Assembly: GCF_000720925.1 (NCBI RefSeq)
Contig: NZ_JOEE01000008.1
Location: 62,001 to 126,000 of the forward strand
Direction: 5' to 3'
DNA: 64,000 nucleotides
Source of the DNA: Phycicoccus jejuensis
GTDB lineage: Bacteria; Actinomycetota; Actinomycetes; Actinomycetales; Dermatophilaceae
Position 1 is the stretch's first letter; the number at the start of each line of letters is the position of its first letter. The position numbers were made by a program, and so were the translations under genes. Below are positions 29,551 to 38,749 of this stretch, one piece after another. A model generated the notes under the pieces. It was not told the DNA's origin. It ran no database searches and saw only the letters and a program-made list of their open reading frames with translations.

Positions 29551-31677
29551 TCAGGCGGTGGCGGGCACGCTCGCGACGCCGTGGGGGAGGACCCGGCGGC
29601 CGAGCACGCGCTGGGTCACGCCCTCGCGGTCGAGCAGGGGGATGATCCCGCCGTTCCAGAACTGGAAGCCGGCGCCGGTGATCATCGCCAGGTCGATGTC
29701 CATCGGGGCCTCGACGACGCCCTCGGCGAGCATCAGCCCGACCTCCTCGGCGATGGCGCCGAGCACGCGGGCCCGGACCTCGTCGACGGAGAGCTCGACC
29801 GGCTCGGCCGGCTGCTCGCGCATCGCCTCGACCTCCGGGTCGGGCACCGGGCGGCCGCGCTCGTCCGTGGCGTAGTAGCCACGCTTGCCCGCCTCGACGA
29901 GGCGCCGCAGCGTCGGGGAGACGAAGAAGCGGTCACCGAACGCGCGGTGCAGGGTCTCGCTGTTGTGCAGCGCGATGGCCGGACCGACGAGGCCGAGCAG
30001 GACGAACGGCGGCATCGGCGCGAGGCCGGCGACGGCGCGGTCCGCGACGGCGACCGGGGTGCCCTCGTCGACGACCCGCGAGTACTCGCCCATGAAGCGG
30101 CCGAGCAGGCGGTTGACGACGAACGACGCCGAGTCCTTGGAGCGGATGCACGTCTTCTTCAGGCCCTTGCCCACCGCGAAGCCGGTGGCCAGGGTCGCCT
30201 CGTCGGTGTGCTCGCCGGGGATGACCTCGAGCAGCGGCATGACCGCGACGGGGTTGAAGAAGTGCAGGCCGACGACCCGCTCGGGGTGCGTGAGCCCGCT
30301 CGCCATCTCGGTGATCGACAGCGACGAGGTGTTGGTCGCGAGGACGCACTCGGCGGAGACGACGGCCTCGACCTCGGCGAAGACCTGCTGCTTGACCGAC
30401 ATCTCCTCGAAGACGGCCTCGATGACGAGGTCGGCGTCGGCGAAGCCGTCCTTGCTCGTCGAGCCGGTGACCAGGCCCTTGAGGAAGGACGCCTTGTCGG
30501 GGGAGACCCGGCGCTTGGCGAGCAGCTGGTCGACCTCCTGGTGCACGTAGCCGACGCCCTTGGCGACGCGGTCCTCGTCGAGGTCGGTCATGACGACCGG
30601 CACCCCGAGGCGGCGCGCGAAGAGGAGCGCGAGCTGGCTCGCCATGAGCCCCGCGCCGACGACGCCGACCTTGGTGACCGGGCGGGCGAGCGCCTTGTCG
30701 GGGGCGCCGGCCGGCCGCTTGGCCCGCTTCTGGACGAGGTCGAAGGCGTAGAGGCCGGCCCGCAGCTCGTCGGACATGATGAGGTCGCCGAGCGCCTCGT
30801 CCTCGGCCGCGAAGGCGTCCTCGCGCGACGCGGTCCGCGCGGCCCGGACGAGCTGGACCGCCCGCAGCGCGCCGGGGGCCCGCCCGCCGGTCTTGGCGAC
30901 GACGACCTTGCCGGCGCGGTCGCACGCGGCGTCCCACGCCTCGGCGGACCGGTCGACCTCGGCGCGCTCGACGGTCACGGCGCCGCTCAGCACTCCGGCC
31001 GCCCAGCGCAGCGAGTCCTCGAGGAAGTCCGCCGGGGGGAGCAGGACGTCGGCGATGCCCATCGCGGCGACATCCTTGGCGGCGAGCATCCGGTTCTGCG
31101 ACAACGGGTTCTCGATGACGACCTTGAGGGCCGCCTCGGCACCGACGAGGTTCGGGAGCATCCAGCAGCCGCCCCAGCCGGGGACGAGCCCGAGGAAGGT
31201 CTCGGGGAGGGCGAAGGCGGGCACGCCGGCCGAGATGGTCCGGTGGTCGGCCGCGAGCGCGAGCTCGACGCCGCCGCCCATCGCCGCGCCGTTGACGAAC
31301 GCGAACGTCGGCACCGGCAGGTCCATGAGGGTCGCGAAGGCGCGGTGGCCGGCCTGCGCGATCTCGACGGCCTGGCTGCGGTCGGTGACGTACGGGATGC
31401 CGGACAGGTCGGCGCCGACGGCGAAGACGAACGGCTTGCCGGTGACGCCGACGGCCTGGATCTCGCCGGCCTCGGCGCGGGCCCGCAGGGTGTCGAGCGT
31501 GGCCTGGAGCCCGGCGACGCCCTCGGGGCCGAAGGTGTTCGGGCGGGTGTGGTCCTTGCCGTTGTCGAGCGTGACGAGGGCCAGGGTGCCGGCGCCGCCG
31601 GGGAGCGTGACGTCCTGCACGGGGGTGCGGGTGACGACCTCGGCGGGCAGGGCGGGGGCCTGGGTGGTGGTGGTCAT
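29551..31677 (-). CDS. fadB: Multifunctional beta-oxidation enzyme: enoyl-CoA hydratase / 3-hydroxyacyl-CoA dehydrogenase
   Basis: Alpha subunit of the fatty-acid oxidation complex, 708 residues. The N-terminal crotonase domain has FVNGAAMGGGVELALAAD near residue 125; the dehydrogenase domain has the NAD motif VGAGLMASQLA near residue 337, ECVLATNTSSLSI and HFFNPVAVMPL, then the C-terminal dimer domain. It hydrates enoyl-CoA and oxidises the 3-hydroxy product in the cytosol. It begins 3 nt after fadA. Length and order are close to M. tuberculosis Rv0859-Rv0860 (recalled, not searched). Confidence 0.95.
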   Translation of the reverse strand: MTTTTQAPALPAEVVTRTPVQDVTLPGGAGTLALVTLDNGKDHTRPNTFGPEGVAGLQATLDTLRARAEAGEIQAVGVTGKPFVFAVGADLSGIPYVTDRSQAVEIAQAGHRAFATLMDLPVPTFAFVNGAAMGGGVELALAADHRTISAGVPAFALPETFLGLVPGWGGCWMLPNLVGAEAALKVVIENPLSQNRMLAAKDVAAMGIADVLLPPADFLEDSLRWAAGVLSGAVTVERAEVDRSAEAWDAACDRAGKVVVAKTGGRAPGALRAVQLVRAARTASREDAFAAEDEALGDLIMSDELRAGLYAFDLVQKRAKRPAGAPDKALARPVTKVGVVGAGLMASQLALLFARRLGVPVVMTDLDEDRVAKGVGYVHQEVDQLLAKRRVSPDKASFLKGLVTGSTSKDGFADADLVIEAVFEEMSVKQQVFAEVEAVVSAECVLATNTSSLSITEMASGLTHPERVVGLHFFNPVAVMPLLEVIPGEHTDEATLATGFAVGKGLKKTCIRSKDSASFVVNRLLGRFMGEYSRVVDEGTPVAVADRAVAGLAPMPPFVLLGLVGPAIALHNSETLHRAFGDRFFVSPTLRRLVEAGKRGYYATDERGRPVPDPEVEAMREQPAEPVELSVDEVRARVLGAIAEEVGLMLAEGVVEAPMDIDLAMITGAGFQFWNGGIIPLLDREGVTQRVLGRRVLPHGVASVPATA

Positions 31678-31680
31678 GGC

Positions 31681-32892
31681 TCAGGCGTCCTTCCGGTAGT
31701 CCGCGTGGTTCGGGTTCTCCCAGATGACGCAGCCGCCCATCCCGATGCCGATGCACATCGCGGTGAGGCCGTAGCGCACCTCGGGGTGCTCCTCGAAGTG
31801 ACGGGCGAGCTGGGTCATGAGGCGCACGCCGGAGGACGCGAGCGGGTGACCCGTGGCGATGGCGCCGCCCCACGGGTTGACGCGCTCGTCGTCGTCGGCG
31901 ATGCCGAAGTGGTCGAGGAAGGAGAGGACCTGCACGGCGAACGCCTCGTTGAGCTCGAAGAGGCCGATGTCGTCGATGGTCAGGCCCGCCTTGGCGAGGG
32001 CCTTCTCGGTGGCGGGGACCGGACCGATGCCCATCACCTCGGGCTCGACGCCGACGAAGGCGTGCGAGACCAGGCGCATCCGGACCGGCAGGCCGAGCTC
32101 GTCGGCGGCGGCCTGGCTCGCGAGGAGGCAGGCGGTGGCGCCGTCGTTGAGGCCCGCCGCGTTGCCGGCGGTGACGTTGCCGTGCGGACGGAACGGGGTC
32201 TTGAGGCCGGCGAGCTCCTCGAGCGTCGTGCCGGGGCGCGGCGGCTCGTCGGCGGTCGCGAGGCCCCAGCCCTTCTCGACGTGGCGGGTCGCGACGGGGA
32301 CGAGGTCGGGCTGGACCTTGCCGGCCTCGTAGGCGGCGGCGAGCTTGCGCTGGCTGCCGACGGCGAAGGCGTCGGAGCGCTCCTTGGTCAGCTGCGGGAA
32401 GCGGTCGTGGAGGTTCTCGGCGGTCTTGCCCATGACGAGGGCGGACTCGTCGACGAGGCGCTCGGCGACGATCCGCGGGTTGGGGTCGACACCCTCGCCC
32501 ATCGGGTGACGGCCCATGTGCTCGACGCCACCGGCGACGGCGATGTCGATGGCCCCGACGCCGATGGCCGACGACACGGTCGTCACGGCGGTCATCGCGC
32601 CGGCGCACATCCGGTCGATCGAGTAGCCCGGCGTCGACTTCGGCAGCCCGGACAGGAGCGCCGTCATCCGGCCGAGGGTCAGGCCCTGGTCGCCGATCTG
32701 CGTCGTCGCGGCGATGGCGACCTCCTCGACCCGCTCGGCCGGGAGCTCGGGGTGGCGCCGCAGCAGCTCGCGGACGCACTTGATGACGAGGTCGTCGGCG
32801 CGGGTCTGGGCGTACATGCCCTTCTCGCCGGCCTTGCCGAAGGGGGTGCGGACGCCGTCGACGAAGACGACCTCCTGGAGCTCACGGGGCAC
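31681..32892 (-). CDS. fadA: Acetyl-CoA C-acyltransferase (3-ketoacyl-CoA thiolase)
   Basis: Beta subunit of the fatty-acid oxidation complex, cleaving 3-ketoacyl-CoA. The 403-residue product has the nucleophile Cys96 in DRMCAGAM, the NEAF motif, GHPLASSG with the catalytic His, and the second Cys in CIGIGMGGC. GTG start at 32892 with GGGAGG upstream. First gene of the fadA-fadB operon; a TetR-like dyad 63 nt upstream probably controls it. Confidence 0.96.
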   Translation of the reverse strand: MPRELQEVVFVDGVRTPFGKAGEKGMYAQTRADDLVIKCVRELLRRHPELPAERVEEVAIAATTQIGDQGLTLGRMTALLSGLPKSTPGYSIDRMCAGAMTAVTTVSSAIGVGAIDIAVAGGVEHMGRHPMGEGVDPNPRIVAERLVDESALVMGKTAENLHDRFPQLTKERSDAFAVGSQRKLAAAYEAGKVQPDLVPVATRHVEKGWGLATADEPPRPGTTLEELAGLKTPFRPHGNVTAGNAAGLNDGATACLLASQAAADELGLPVRMRLVSHAFVGVEPEVMGIGPVPATEKALAKAGLTIDDIGLFELNEAFAVQVLSFLDHFGIADDDERVNPWGGAIATGHPLASSGVRLMTQLARHFEEHPEVRYGLTAMCIGIGMGGCVIWENPNHADYRKDA

Positions 32893-32954
32893 GAGGTGGC
32901 CTCCCTGGTCGGGGACGTGGGACCGCCCGGCGGGGACCGGGCTGTGGCGATCGT

Positions 32955-32972
32955 ACTAAGCAAGCGCTCAGT
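32955..32972. promoter_or_regulatory. TetR-type dyad upstream of fadAB
   Basis: ACTAAGC-AAGC-GCTCAGT: 7-bp arms with six of seven pairs matched around a 4-bp centre. It sits between the divergent fadA and PPOX-flavoprotein genes, 63 nt before the fadA start. The form is that of TetR-family operators controlling fatty-acid genes in actinobacteria. No TetR gene is in the window, so the regulator is encoded elsewhere. Confidence 0.55.
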
Positions 32973-33022
32973 CATCGAGAGGTGCCGGAGTGACCGGGGT
33001 CACGCGCCATAGCCTGAGGGGC

Positions 33023-33658
33023 ATGGACGAGCGCGGGTGGACCACCGTCGACGACGTCGAGGCGCTCGCGGCCCTCGTCGGGGAGCCGGCCCGGCGGGCC
33101 GTCGAGAAGGAGCGCGACCACCTGCTCGACGTCGACCTCGCGTGGCTGCGGGCCGCCCCGTTCTGCGTCCTGGCCACCGCGGACGCCGACGGCGCGTGCG
33201 ACGCCTCGCCGAAGGGCGACCCCGCCGGGCGCCTGGTCCACGTCCTCGACCGCCGCACGATCGCCGTCGCGGAGCGCCCGGGCAACCGCCGCGTCGACGG
33301 CTACCGCAACGTGCTGGAGAACCCGCACGTCGGCCTGCTCTTCCTCGTGCCCGGGCGTGGCGACACGCTGCGCGTCAACGGCCGGGCGCGCCTGGTGTCG
33401 GACGCGCCGTTCCTCGACGAGATGACGGTGCGGGGCCACCGCCCGCTGCTCGCCCTCGTCGTCGACGTCGAGCAGGTGTTCTTCCACTGCAGCAAGGCGT
33501 TCCTGCGCGCCGGCCTCTGGGAGCCGGAGACCTGGCGGCCCTTCGACGAGGTGCCGCGGCGGGCCGTCATCGCCCACGACGTCGAGCCCGACGGGCGCAG
33601 CCTCGAGGAGCTCGACGCCTACTACGGCCCCGCGTACGCCGAGGGCCTCTACCGCTGA
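33023..33658 (+). CDS. PPOX-class FMN-dependent flavoprotein (MSMEG_1061-like)
   Basis: A 211-residue protein of the pyridoxamine-5'-phosphate-oxidase-like fold. The N-terminal helix precedes FCVLATADADGACDASPKGD, then ERPGNRRVDGYRNVLENP and GRGDTLRVNGRARLV, all typical of this subgroup of FMN- or F420-binding proteins. Substrate unknown. TAGCCT at 33010-33015 lies 7 nt before the ATG, so it is probably leaderless. Divergent from fadA. Confidence 0.87.
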   Translation: MDERGWTTVDDVEALAALVGEPARRAVEKERDHLLDVDLAWLRAAPFCVLATADADGACDASPKGDPAGRLVHVLDRRTIAVAERPGNRRVDGYRNVLENPHVGLLFLVPGRGDTLRVNGRARLVSDAPFLDEMTVRGHRPLLALVVDVEQVFFHCSKAFLRAGLWEPETWRPFDEVPRRAVIAHDVEPDGRSLEELDAYYGPAYAEGLYR

Positions 33659-33724
33659 GGGTGTGGGACTCGCGGTCTGCCAGCCTGGACGGGACCGACC
33701 CCTGACCTCCGGGAGGAGAAGACC

Positions 33725-34006
33725 GTGGACCTGACGCTGCCCTGGACCGACGACGAGCTCGTGCTGCGCAATCGCTACGAGACGCTGAGCATCGTCAACG
33801 ACCTGCTCATCGCGGTCTGGTTCCTCGTCGGGAGCATCCTGTTCTTCCGGGAGTCGACGACGTACGCGGGCACCTGGTTCTTCGTCGTCGGCTCGGCCCA
33901 GCTGATGCTGAGGCCCTCGATCCGGCTGTCCCGGCGCATCCACCTGCGCCGCCACCGGCAGCGGCACGGCGGGAGCGGGCCGACCGAGAGCAGCCAGGAC
34001 TTCTGA
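33725..34006 (+). CDS. YrhK-family small membrane protein
   Basis: A 93-residue protein with two hydrophobic segments and the YrhK pattern NRYETLSIVNDLLIAVWF, GSILFF, TWFFVVGSAQLMLRPSIRL. The hydrophilic tail is Arg/His-rich. GTG start with a GGGAGGAG ribosome site. Function unknown. Convergent with the RNase D gene. Confidence 0.85.
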   Translation: MDLTLPWTDDELVLRNRYETLSIVNDLLIAVWFLVGSILFFRESTTYAGTWFFVVGSAQLMLRPSIRLSRRIHLRRHRQRHGGSGPTESSQDF

Positions 34007-34049
34007 AGGCGGCGACCAGCCTCGCCAGGGGCGGCCGGTGAGGCTGCCG

Positions 34050-35306
34050 TCAGGAGTCGGGGTGCGCCTCGAAGGCCGCGACGAGCATCGGCGCGACGAC
34101 GTCGGCCTGCCAGCGGCGCACGCCGTAGGCGGCCAGCGCGGCCGAGAAGCCCTCGACGTCGCGCTGCTCCGGCGGCGTCCAGACGACGCGGCGCAGCGGG
34201 TCGGGGGAGCAGACGTTCTCGACCGGGATGCTGTGCTCGTCGGCGAACTCGGTGAGGGCGGCGCGCGTCGCCGAGAGCCGGGCGGCGGCCGCGGGGTTCT
34301 TGTCGGCCCACACGCGCGGCGGCGGGGGGCCGTCCGACGGGAGGGTCCGCGGCGGCAGCTTCTCCTCCGGCAGCGCGACGGCCCGCTCGACCGCCTCGAC
34401 CCACTGCCGGCCGTAGCGCTTGATGGCGCGGTGGCCGGACGGCAGGGCCGCGGTGTCGCGGGGGAGCGCGGCCGCGATGTCGACGAGCGCGGCGTCCGGC
34501 AGCACGCGGCCGACCGAGGTGTCGCGCTCGCGGGCGATCGTGTCGCGGGCGTACCAGAGCTCACGGATGACGCCGACGGCCCGGCGCGAGCGCAGCGTGT
34601 TGATGCCGGAGGTGCGCCGCCACGGGTCGACGCGCTCGGTCGGGGCCCAGGTGAGCAGCGCGGTGAACTCCTGGCGCGCCCACTCGTCCTTGCCCTGCGC
34701 CGCGAGGTCGACGCCCATGAGGTTGCGCAGCTCGCCGAGGACCTCGACGTCGAGCGCCGCGTAGCGCAGCCACGGGTCGGGCAGCGGGCGGGTGGACCAG
34801 TCGACCGCGGAGTGCTCCTTGGCCAGGCGCAGCCCGAGGTAATGCTCGACGACCGCGGCGAGACCGACCCGCGGCAGGCCGAGGATGCGGGCGGCGAGCT
34901 CGGTGTCGAACAGCTGGCGCGGGCGCAGGCCGACCTCGGCGAGGCAGGCGAGGTCCTGGGTGGCGGCGTGGAGGATCCACTCCGCGGCGCCGATCGCGTC
35001 GTTGACCGGCGTGAGGTCGGGGACGGCGACGGGGTCGATGAGCCAGGTGCCCGAGCCCTCGCGGCGCAGCTGCACGAGGTAGGCGCGCTGGCCGTAGCGG
35101 TAGCCCGAGGCGCGCTCGGCGTCGATCGCGACCGGGCCGACGCCCGCGGCGATGGCGGCGGCGGCCTCGTCCAGGCCGCGTTCGGTCTCGACGACGGAGG
35201 GCACGCCCTCGGCCGGCTCCTCGAGTGGCACGGGCTCCGCGACGGGAGTGGCGGGCACGTGGTCGTCCTCCGGGGTCGGGTCGGTGTGGGGGGTCTCCTG
35301 GCTCAT
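34050..35306 (-). CDS. rnd: Ribonuclease D-like 3'-5' exonuclease with HRDC domain
   Basis: A 418-residue DEDD-family exonuclease for RNA 3'-end processing. Exo I is VAIDAERASGY, Exo II HAATQDLACL, and Exo III YAALDV. An HRDC helical domain follows near residue 235-310, and the C-terminal third is a second helical region. The first 35 residues are acidic and Pro-rich. ATG at 35306, 7 nt after DUF3000. Same neighbour as in the M. tuberculosis Rv2680-Rv2681 pair. Confidence 0.9.
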   Translation of the reverse strand: MSQETPHTDPTPEDDHVPATPVAEPVPLEEPAEGVPSVVETERGLDEAAAAIAAGVGPVAIDAERASGYRYGQRAYLVQLRREGSGTWLIDPVAVPDLTPVNDAIGAAEWILHAATQDLACLAEVGLRPRQLFDTELAARILGLPRVGLAAVVEHYLGLRLAKEHSAVDWSTRPLPDPWLRYAALDVEVLGELRNLMGVDLAAQGKDEWARQEFTALLTWAPTERVDPWRRTSGINTLRSRRAVGVIRELWYARDTIARERDTSVGRVLPDAALVDIAAALPRDTAALPSGHRAIKRYGRQWVEAVERAVALPEEKLPPRTLPSDGPPPPRVWADKNPAAAARLSATRAALTEFADEHSIPVENVCSPDPLRRVVWTPPEQRDVEGFSAALAAYGVRRWQADVVAPMLVAAFEAHPDS

Positions 35307-35313
35307 CCGGCGG

Positions 35314-35898
35314 TCACCGTCGAGGGCCCGGGAGGGCGACGACGCCGTCGGGCAGCGGGGGCAGCCCGGCGATCGTGCACAGGAGGTCGGACCAGGCGAG
35401 GAGGTGCTCGCCGGCCTCGGGGCCGAGCGGCGTCCACGACGCCCGCAGCTCCATCTCGACGCTCGCGGGGCGGTCGGCGAGGCCGCCGAAGCTCTCGGAC
35501 ACGACACGCGTCACGGTGCCGGCCTCGGCGATGAACGGCACACCGCGCGCCGTGAGCGCGTCGGTCAGCCAGCTCCAGCCGACCTCGCCGAGCAGCGGCT
35601 CGGTGGCGAACTCCTCCTCGAGCTCGGCCCGGGCGAAGGTGACGGCGCGCCAGGCGCCGCCCCACGGCTCGGGCTCGGAGGGGTCGTGGAGGAGGACGAA
35701 CCGGCCCGAGGCGAGCTCGGAGTCGGGGTCGTGCGGGTCGATGACGTCGGCGGTCAGCGCGACCGCGTGCGGGGCGATCCGCTGGGGCGCGGGCACCTCG
35801 GTGAGCCGCACCTCGGGCCGCAGCCGCGCACGGTGCAGCTCGTCGAGTGCCCGGGTGAAGTCCGGGGACTCCCTCCCGGTCACGGTGCTGCGCGCCAC
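35314..35898 (-). CDS. DUF3000 family protein
   Basis: A 194-residue actinobacterial conserved protein (Rv2680-like). Recognisable segments are DFTRALDELHRARLRPEVRLTE-type N-terminus, GRFVLLHDPSEPEPWGG and FARAELEEEFATEPLLGEVGW. No catalytic motif is known to me. Two GTG codons compete, 35907 and 35898; TACTGT just upstream makes 35898 more likely. It is upstream of and almost touching rnd, so the pair is one operon. The gap of about 430 nt to the next gene is filled with repeats. Confidence 0.85.
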   Translation of the reverse strand: MARSTVTGRESPDFTRALDELHRARLRPEVRLTEVPAPQRIAPHAVALTADVIDPHDPDSELASGRFVLLHDPSEPEPWGGAWRAVTFARAELEEEFATEPLLGEVGWSWLTDALTARGVPFIAEAGTVTRVVSESFGGLADRPASVEMELRASWTPLGPEAGEHLLAWSDLLCTIAGLPPLPDGVVALPGPRR

Positions 35899-35962
35899 GT
35901 GGAGCACAGTAGGACGCGCGCCCGCCCCAGCGCGGCAGGGCGCGCCGAACGGCAGCCGACCG

Positions 35963-36062
35963 GTCGACCCCTTGCACCCGGCAAGATTTCCCTTCCACCG
36001 CGGAAGGCGTCCCTTCCACTCGGCAAGGTTTCCCTTCCACCGCGGAAGGTGTTCCTTCCATG
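35963..36062. repeat. Array of 21-nt modules (42-nt tandem period)
   Basis: Successive 21-nt units share the pattern CCCTTCCAC-N-GGAAGG or -GGCAAGG. Units at 35988 and 36030 (TTTCCCTTCCACCGCGGAAG) are identical over at least 20 nt and lie 42 nt apart; a variant unit lies between and another follows. Each identical unit folds as CCTTCC-ACCGC-GGAAGG. Reading the minus strand gives a seven-residue repeat, but no start, ribosome site or conserved protein supports translation. Confidence 0.75.
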
Positions 36063-36127
36063 GCGCACGGGAAACCTCGCACGGGCAAGGAAATCGGGGG
36101 CATCCACCATCGGGCGACGGGACTCCG

Positions 36128-36241
36128 CCGAGTCGAGGTGAAACGCGACCGCGAGGGGGTCCAGTTTCACCTCGACCCGGACGGGCTCGAGTGGGTCGAG
36201 GTATTCGGCCACCGCGAGGGGGTCGCCGAATACCTCGACCC
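36128..36241. repeat. Two tandem hairpins with covarying stems and a shared loop
   Basis: Hairpin 1: 36132-36144 pairs with 36164-36176 (13 bp). Hairpin 2: 36193-36209 pairs with 36225-36241 (17 bp). The outer stem GTCGAGGT / ACCTCGAC is common to both, while the inner stem differs and stays paired (GAAAC/GTTTC against ATTCGGC/GCCGAAT). Both have an inner ACC/GGT pairing and the same apical loop GCGAGGG. The period is 63 nt, three times the 21-nt module next door. Function unknown. Confidence 0.85.
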
Positions 36242-36334
36242 GTCGGTGGAAACCGCCTGACCCACCCCTCCGACTCCGAACGCCGCCCCCGGACGGCGCT
36301 GCCCGGCCCGCCCCTCCTCGCCTAGCCTGCGGCT

Positions 36335-37159
36335 GTGCTGAGCCTCCTCGCCCTCGCCTCGTCGGCGGTCTGGGGCACCTCGGACTTCTTCGCCGGCCTC
36401 GCCTCGCGGCGCCGCCCACCGGTCGCCGTCGTCGGCTGGACGCAGGGCTTGGCCCTCCTGGTCGTCTCGGCGATCGTCCTCGTCCGTCGCGACACCGTCA
36501 CCTTCGAGGGCTGGCCGCTGTGGTCGGTCGCCGCCGGCCTCGCGGGGATGACCGGCCTCGTCTGCTTCTACTCCGCCCTGTCCGCCGGGACGATGGGCGT
36601 CGTCGCACCGATCGCCGCCCTCGGCGTCGTCGTGCCCGTCGTCCTCGGCGTGGCGGGTGGCGACACCCCCTCGCCGTGGGCCTGGGTCGGGATGCTCGTC
36701 GCGATCATCGGCGTCACGCTGGCCAGCGGCCCGGAGCTGACCGGCGAGGTCTCCCCACGCCCGGTCGTCCTCGCCTCGGTCGCGGCCCTCGGCTTCGGTC
36801 TCGCCCTCTACTGCCTCGACCGCGGCGCCCGCGAGTCCGCGCTCCTCACGCTCTGGGGGATGCGCCTGACGTCGGTGAGCATCCTCGTCGTCGTCGCCCT
36901 GCTCGTGCGCTCGACCGGCGGTGTCACCCCGCGCGAGGTGCCCGGTCTGCTGCTCATCGGCTGCGGCGACCTCGGCGCGAACTTCCTCTTCGGCATCGCG
37001 TCCTCGCGCGGCGAGGTGAGCATCGCCTCCGTGCTCGGCTCGCTCTACCCCGTCGTGACGATCGTGCTCGCGCGCGTCGTCATCAAGGAACGGCTGCGGC
37101 GGGTGCAGCGGGCCGGCGTCGCCCTCGCCCTCGGCGGCGCGGTCCTTATCGCCCTCTGA
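36335..37159 (+). CDS. EamA-type DMT-family transporter
   Basis: A 274-residue membrane protein of about ten helices made of two EamA repeats. The N-terminal [18 protein letters not shown] and the C-terminal [21 protein letters not shown] are family signatures. Probably exports metabolites; substrate unknown. The GTG at 36335 is 6 nt after TAGCCT (36323-36328), suggesting a leaderless transcript. Divergent from DUF3000 with the repeat-rich gap between. Confidence 0.9.
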   Translation: MLSLLALASSAVWGTSDFFAGLASRRRPPVAVVGWTQGLALLVVSAIVLVRRDTVTFEGWPLWSVAAGLAGMTGLVCFYSALSAGTMGVVAPIAALGVVVPVVLGVAGGDTPSPWAWVGMLVAIIGVTLASGPELTGEVSPRPVVLASVAALGFGLALYCLDRGARESALLTLWGMRLTSVSILVVVALLVRSTGGVTPREVPGLLLIGCGDLGANFLFGIASSRGEVSIASVLGSLYPVVTIVLARVVIKERLRRVQRAGVALALGGAVLIAL

Positions 37160-37202
37160 CCGCGGCGTCCACCCCCGCCGGCGGATGGGAGGATGTCGAG
37201 CC

Positions 37203-38261
37203 GTGACGACCTCCCCGAGCCCGGCCGCCGCGCCCGCCTCCGACTCCGCCCTCGTGCGGGCCGCCCGCGGCCTGCCCGTGCCGCACACCCCGGTCTGGTT
37301 CATGCGCCAGGCCGGGCGCTCGCTGCCCGAGTACCGCAAGGTCCGCGAGGGCGTCGGGATGCTCGAGTCCTGCCGGCGCCCCGACCTCGTCACCGAGATC
37401 ACCCTCCAGCCCGTGCGCCGCCACGGCGTCGACGCGGCGATCTTCTTCTCCGACATCGTCGTGCCCCTCGCGGCCGTCGGCATCGACCTCGACATCGTCG
37501 CCGGTGTCGGCCCGGTCGTCGCCGAGCCGGTGCGCACCCGCGCCGACCTCGAGCGGCTGCGCGACCTCGTCCCCGAGGACGTCCCCGACATCACCGAGTC
37601 GGTCCGGATGCTCACCGCCGAGCTCGGCGCGACGCCGCTCATCGGCTTCGCCGGCGCGCCGTTCACCCTCGCGTCCTACCTCGTCGAGGGAGGGCCGTCG
37701 AAGAACCACGAGCACACCAAGGCCCTCATGCACGGCGACCCCGAGCTGTGGCACGACCTGTGCGCCCGGCTCGCCCGCATCTCCGGCGCCTTCCTGCGGG
37801 TGCAGGGCGAGGCCGGTGCCTCGGCGCTCCAGCTCTTCGACTCCTGGGCCGGCTTCCTCAGCCGCGCCGACTACGAGCGCTTCGTCGCCCCGCACTCCGC
37901 GGCTGCGCTCGCGTCCGTCGCGGACCTCGGCGTGCCGCGCATCCACTTCGGGGTGGGCACCGGCGAGCTCCTCACCCTCATGGGCGAGGCGGGCGCCGAC
38001 GTCGTCGGGGTCGACTACCGGGTGTCGCTGACCGACGCGCTCGAGCGCACGGGCGGACGCTGGCCGCTCCAGGGCAACCTCGACCCGGCGCTGCTCTTCG
38101 CGCCGTGGGAGGCGCTCGAGCGCCGGGTCGTCGAGATCGTCGAGGAGGGTCGGGCCGCTCCCGGGCACGTCTTCAACCTCGGCCACGGCGTCCTGCCGCA
38201 CACCGACCCCGACGTGCTCACCCGCGTCGTCGAGCTCGTCCACGAGGTCTCCGCGCGGTGA
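37203..38261 (+). CDS. hemE: Uroporphyrinogen decarboxylase
   Basis: Converts uroporphyrinogen III to coproporphyrinogen III in heme synthesis. The 352-residue product begins with [16 protein letters not shown] (substrate-binding arginines) near residue 32 and has [32 protein letters not shown] and [17 protein letters not shown] with GGGAGGA upstream. First of the heme genes; hemG and hemQ lie 2.1 kb downstream on the same strand, with three unrelated genes between. Confidence 0.96.
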   Translation: MTTSPSPAAAPASDSALVRAARGLPVPHTPVWFMRQAGRSLPEYRKVREGVGMLESCRRPDLVTEITLQPVRRHGVDAAIFFSDIVVPLAAVGIDLDIVAGVGPVVAEPVRTRADLERLRDLVPEDVPDITESVRMLTAELGATPLIGFAGAPFTLASYLVEGGPSKNHEHTKALMHGDPELWHDLCARLARISGAFLRVQGEAGASALQLFDSWAGFLSRADYERFVAPHSAAALASVADLGVPRIHFGVGTGELLTLMGEAGADVVGVDYRVSLTDALERTGGRWPLQGNLDPALLFAPWEALERRVVEIVEEGRAAPGHVFNLGHGVLPHTDPDVLTRVVELVHEVSAR

Positions 38262-38749
38262 CCGGCGGCCCGGCGGCACCCGACGAGCGCGCCATGCTCG
38301 ACGCGTTCCTCGACGAGCACCGGGCCGGGCTGCGCGTGACGCTCGCCGGGTTGACCGAGGAGCAGGCGCGACGTCGGCTCGTGCCGTCCGCGACGACGCT
38401 GCTCGGGCTGCTCAAGCACGTCACCTTCGTCGAGCGGGTGTGGTCGGAGGAGGCCGTGCTGCAGCGGCCGCGGACCGAGATCGGGCTGCCCGCCACGGTC
38501 GACGAGACGTTCGTCCTCGACGACGCCGACACCATCGCCTCCGTGCTGGCCGACCACGAGAAGGCCTGCGCCACAGCGCGGTCCATCGCGGCGACCGTCG
38601 GCCTCGACGACCTCGTCCACGGCAACCGGCGCGGGCCGCTGTCGATGCGCTGGGTGCAGCTGCACCTTCTGCGCGAGCTCGCGCAGCACGCGGGGCACGC
38701 CGACATCCTCCGCGAGCAGGTGCTCGCCGCGGATGCCCGGGACGCCTGA
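38258..38749 (+). CDS. DinB/DUF664 family protein
   Basis: A 163-residue four-helix-bundle protein. [15 protein letters not shown] and [18 protein letters not shown] carry the three His expected for the divalent metal site of DinB/mycothiol-dependent proteins. Members act as thiol-dependent S-transferases in actinobacteria; substrate unknown. The GTG overlaps the hemE stop by four bases, so it is co-transcribed with hemE. Confidence 0.87.
   Translation: MTGGPAAPDERAMLDAFLDEHRAGLRVTLAGLTEEQARRRLVPSATTLLGLLKHVTFVERVWSEEAVLQRPRTEIGLPATVDETFVLDDADTIASVLADHEKACATARSIAATVGLDDLVHGNRRGPLSMRWVQLHLLRELAQHAGHADILREQVLAADARDA

Noticed and set aside
35963..36062. Possible CRISPR array
   Set aside because: Units are contiguous 21-nt modules without unique spacers, and no cas gene is present.
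36060..36260. A 66-codon open frame spanning the two hairpins, with a 21-residue repeat
   Set aside because: The frame exists because the 63-nt period is a multiple of three and the hairpins lack stops on both strands; no ribosome site and no known protein.
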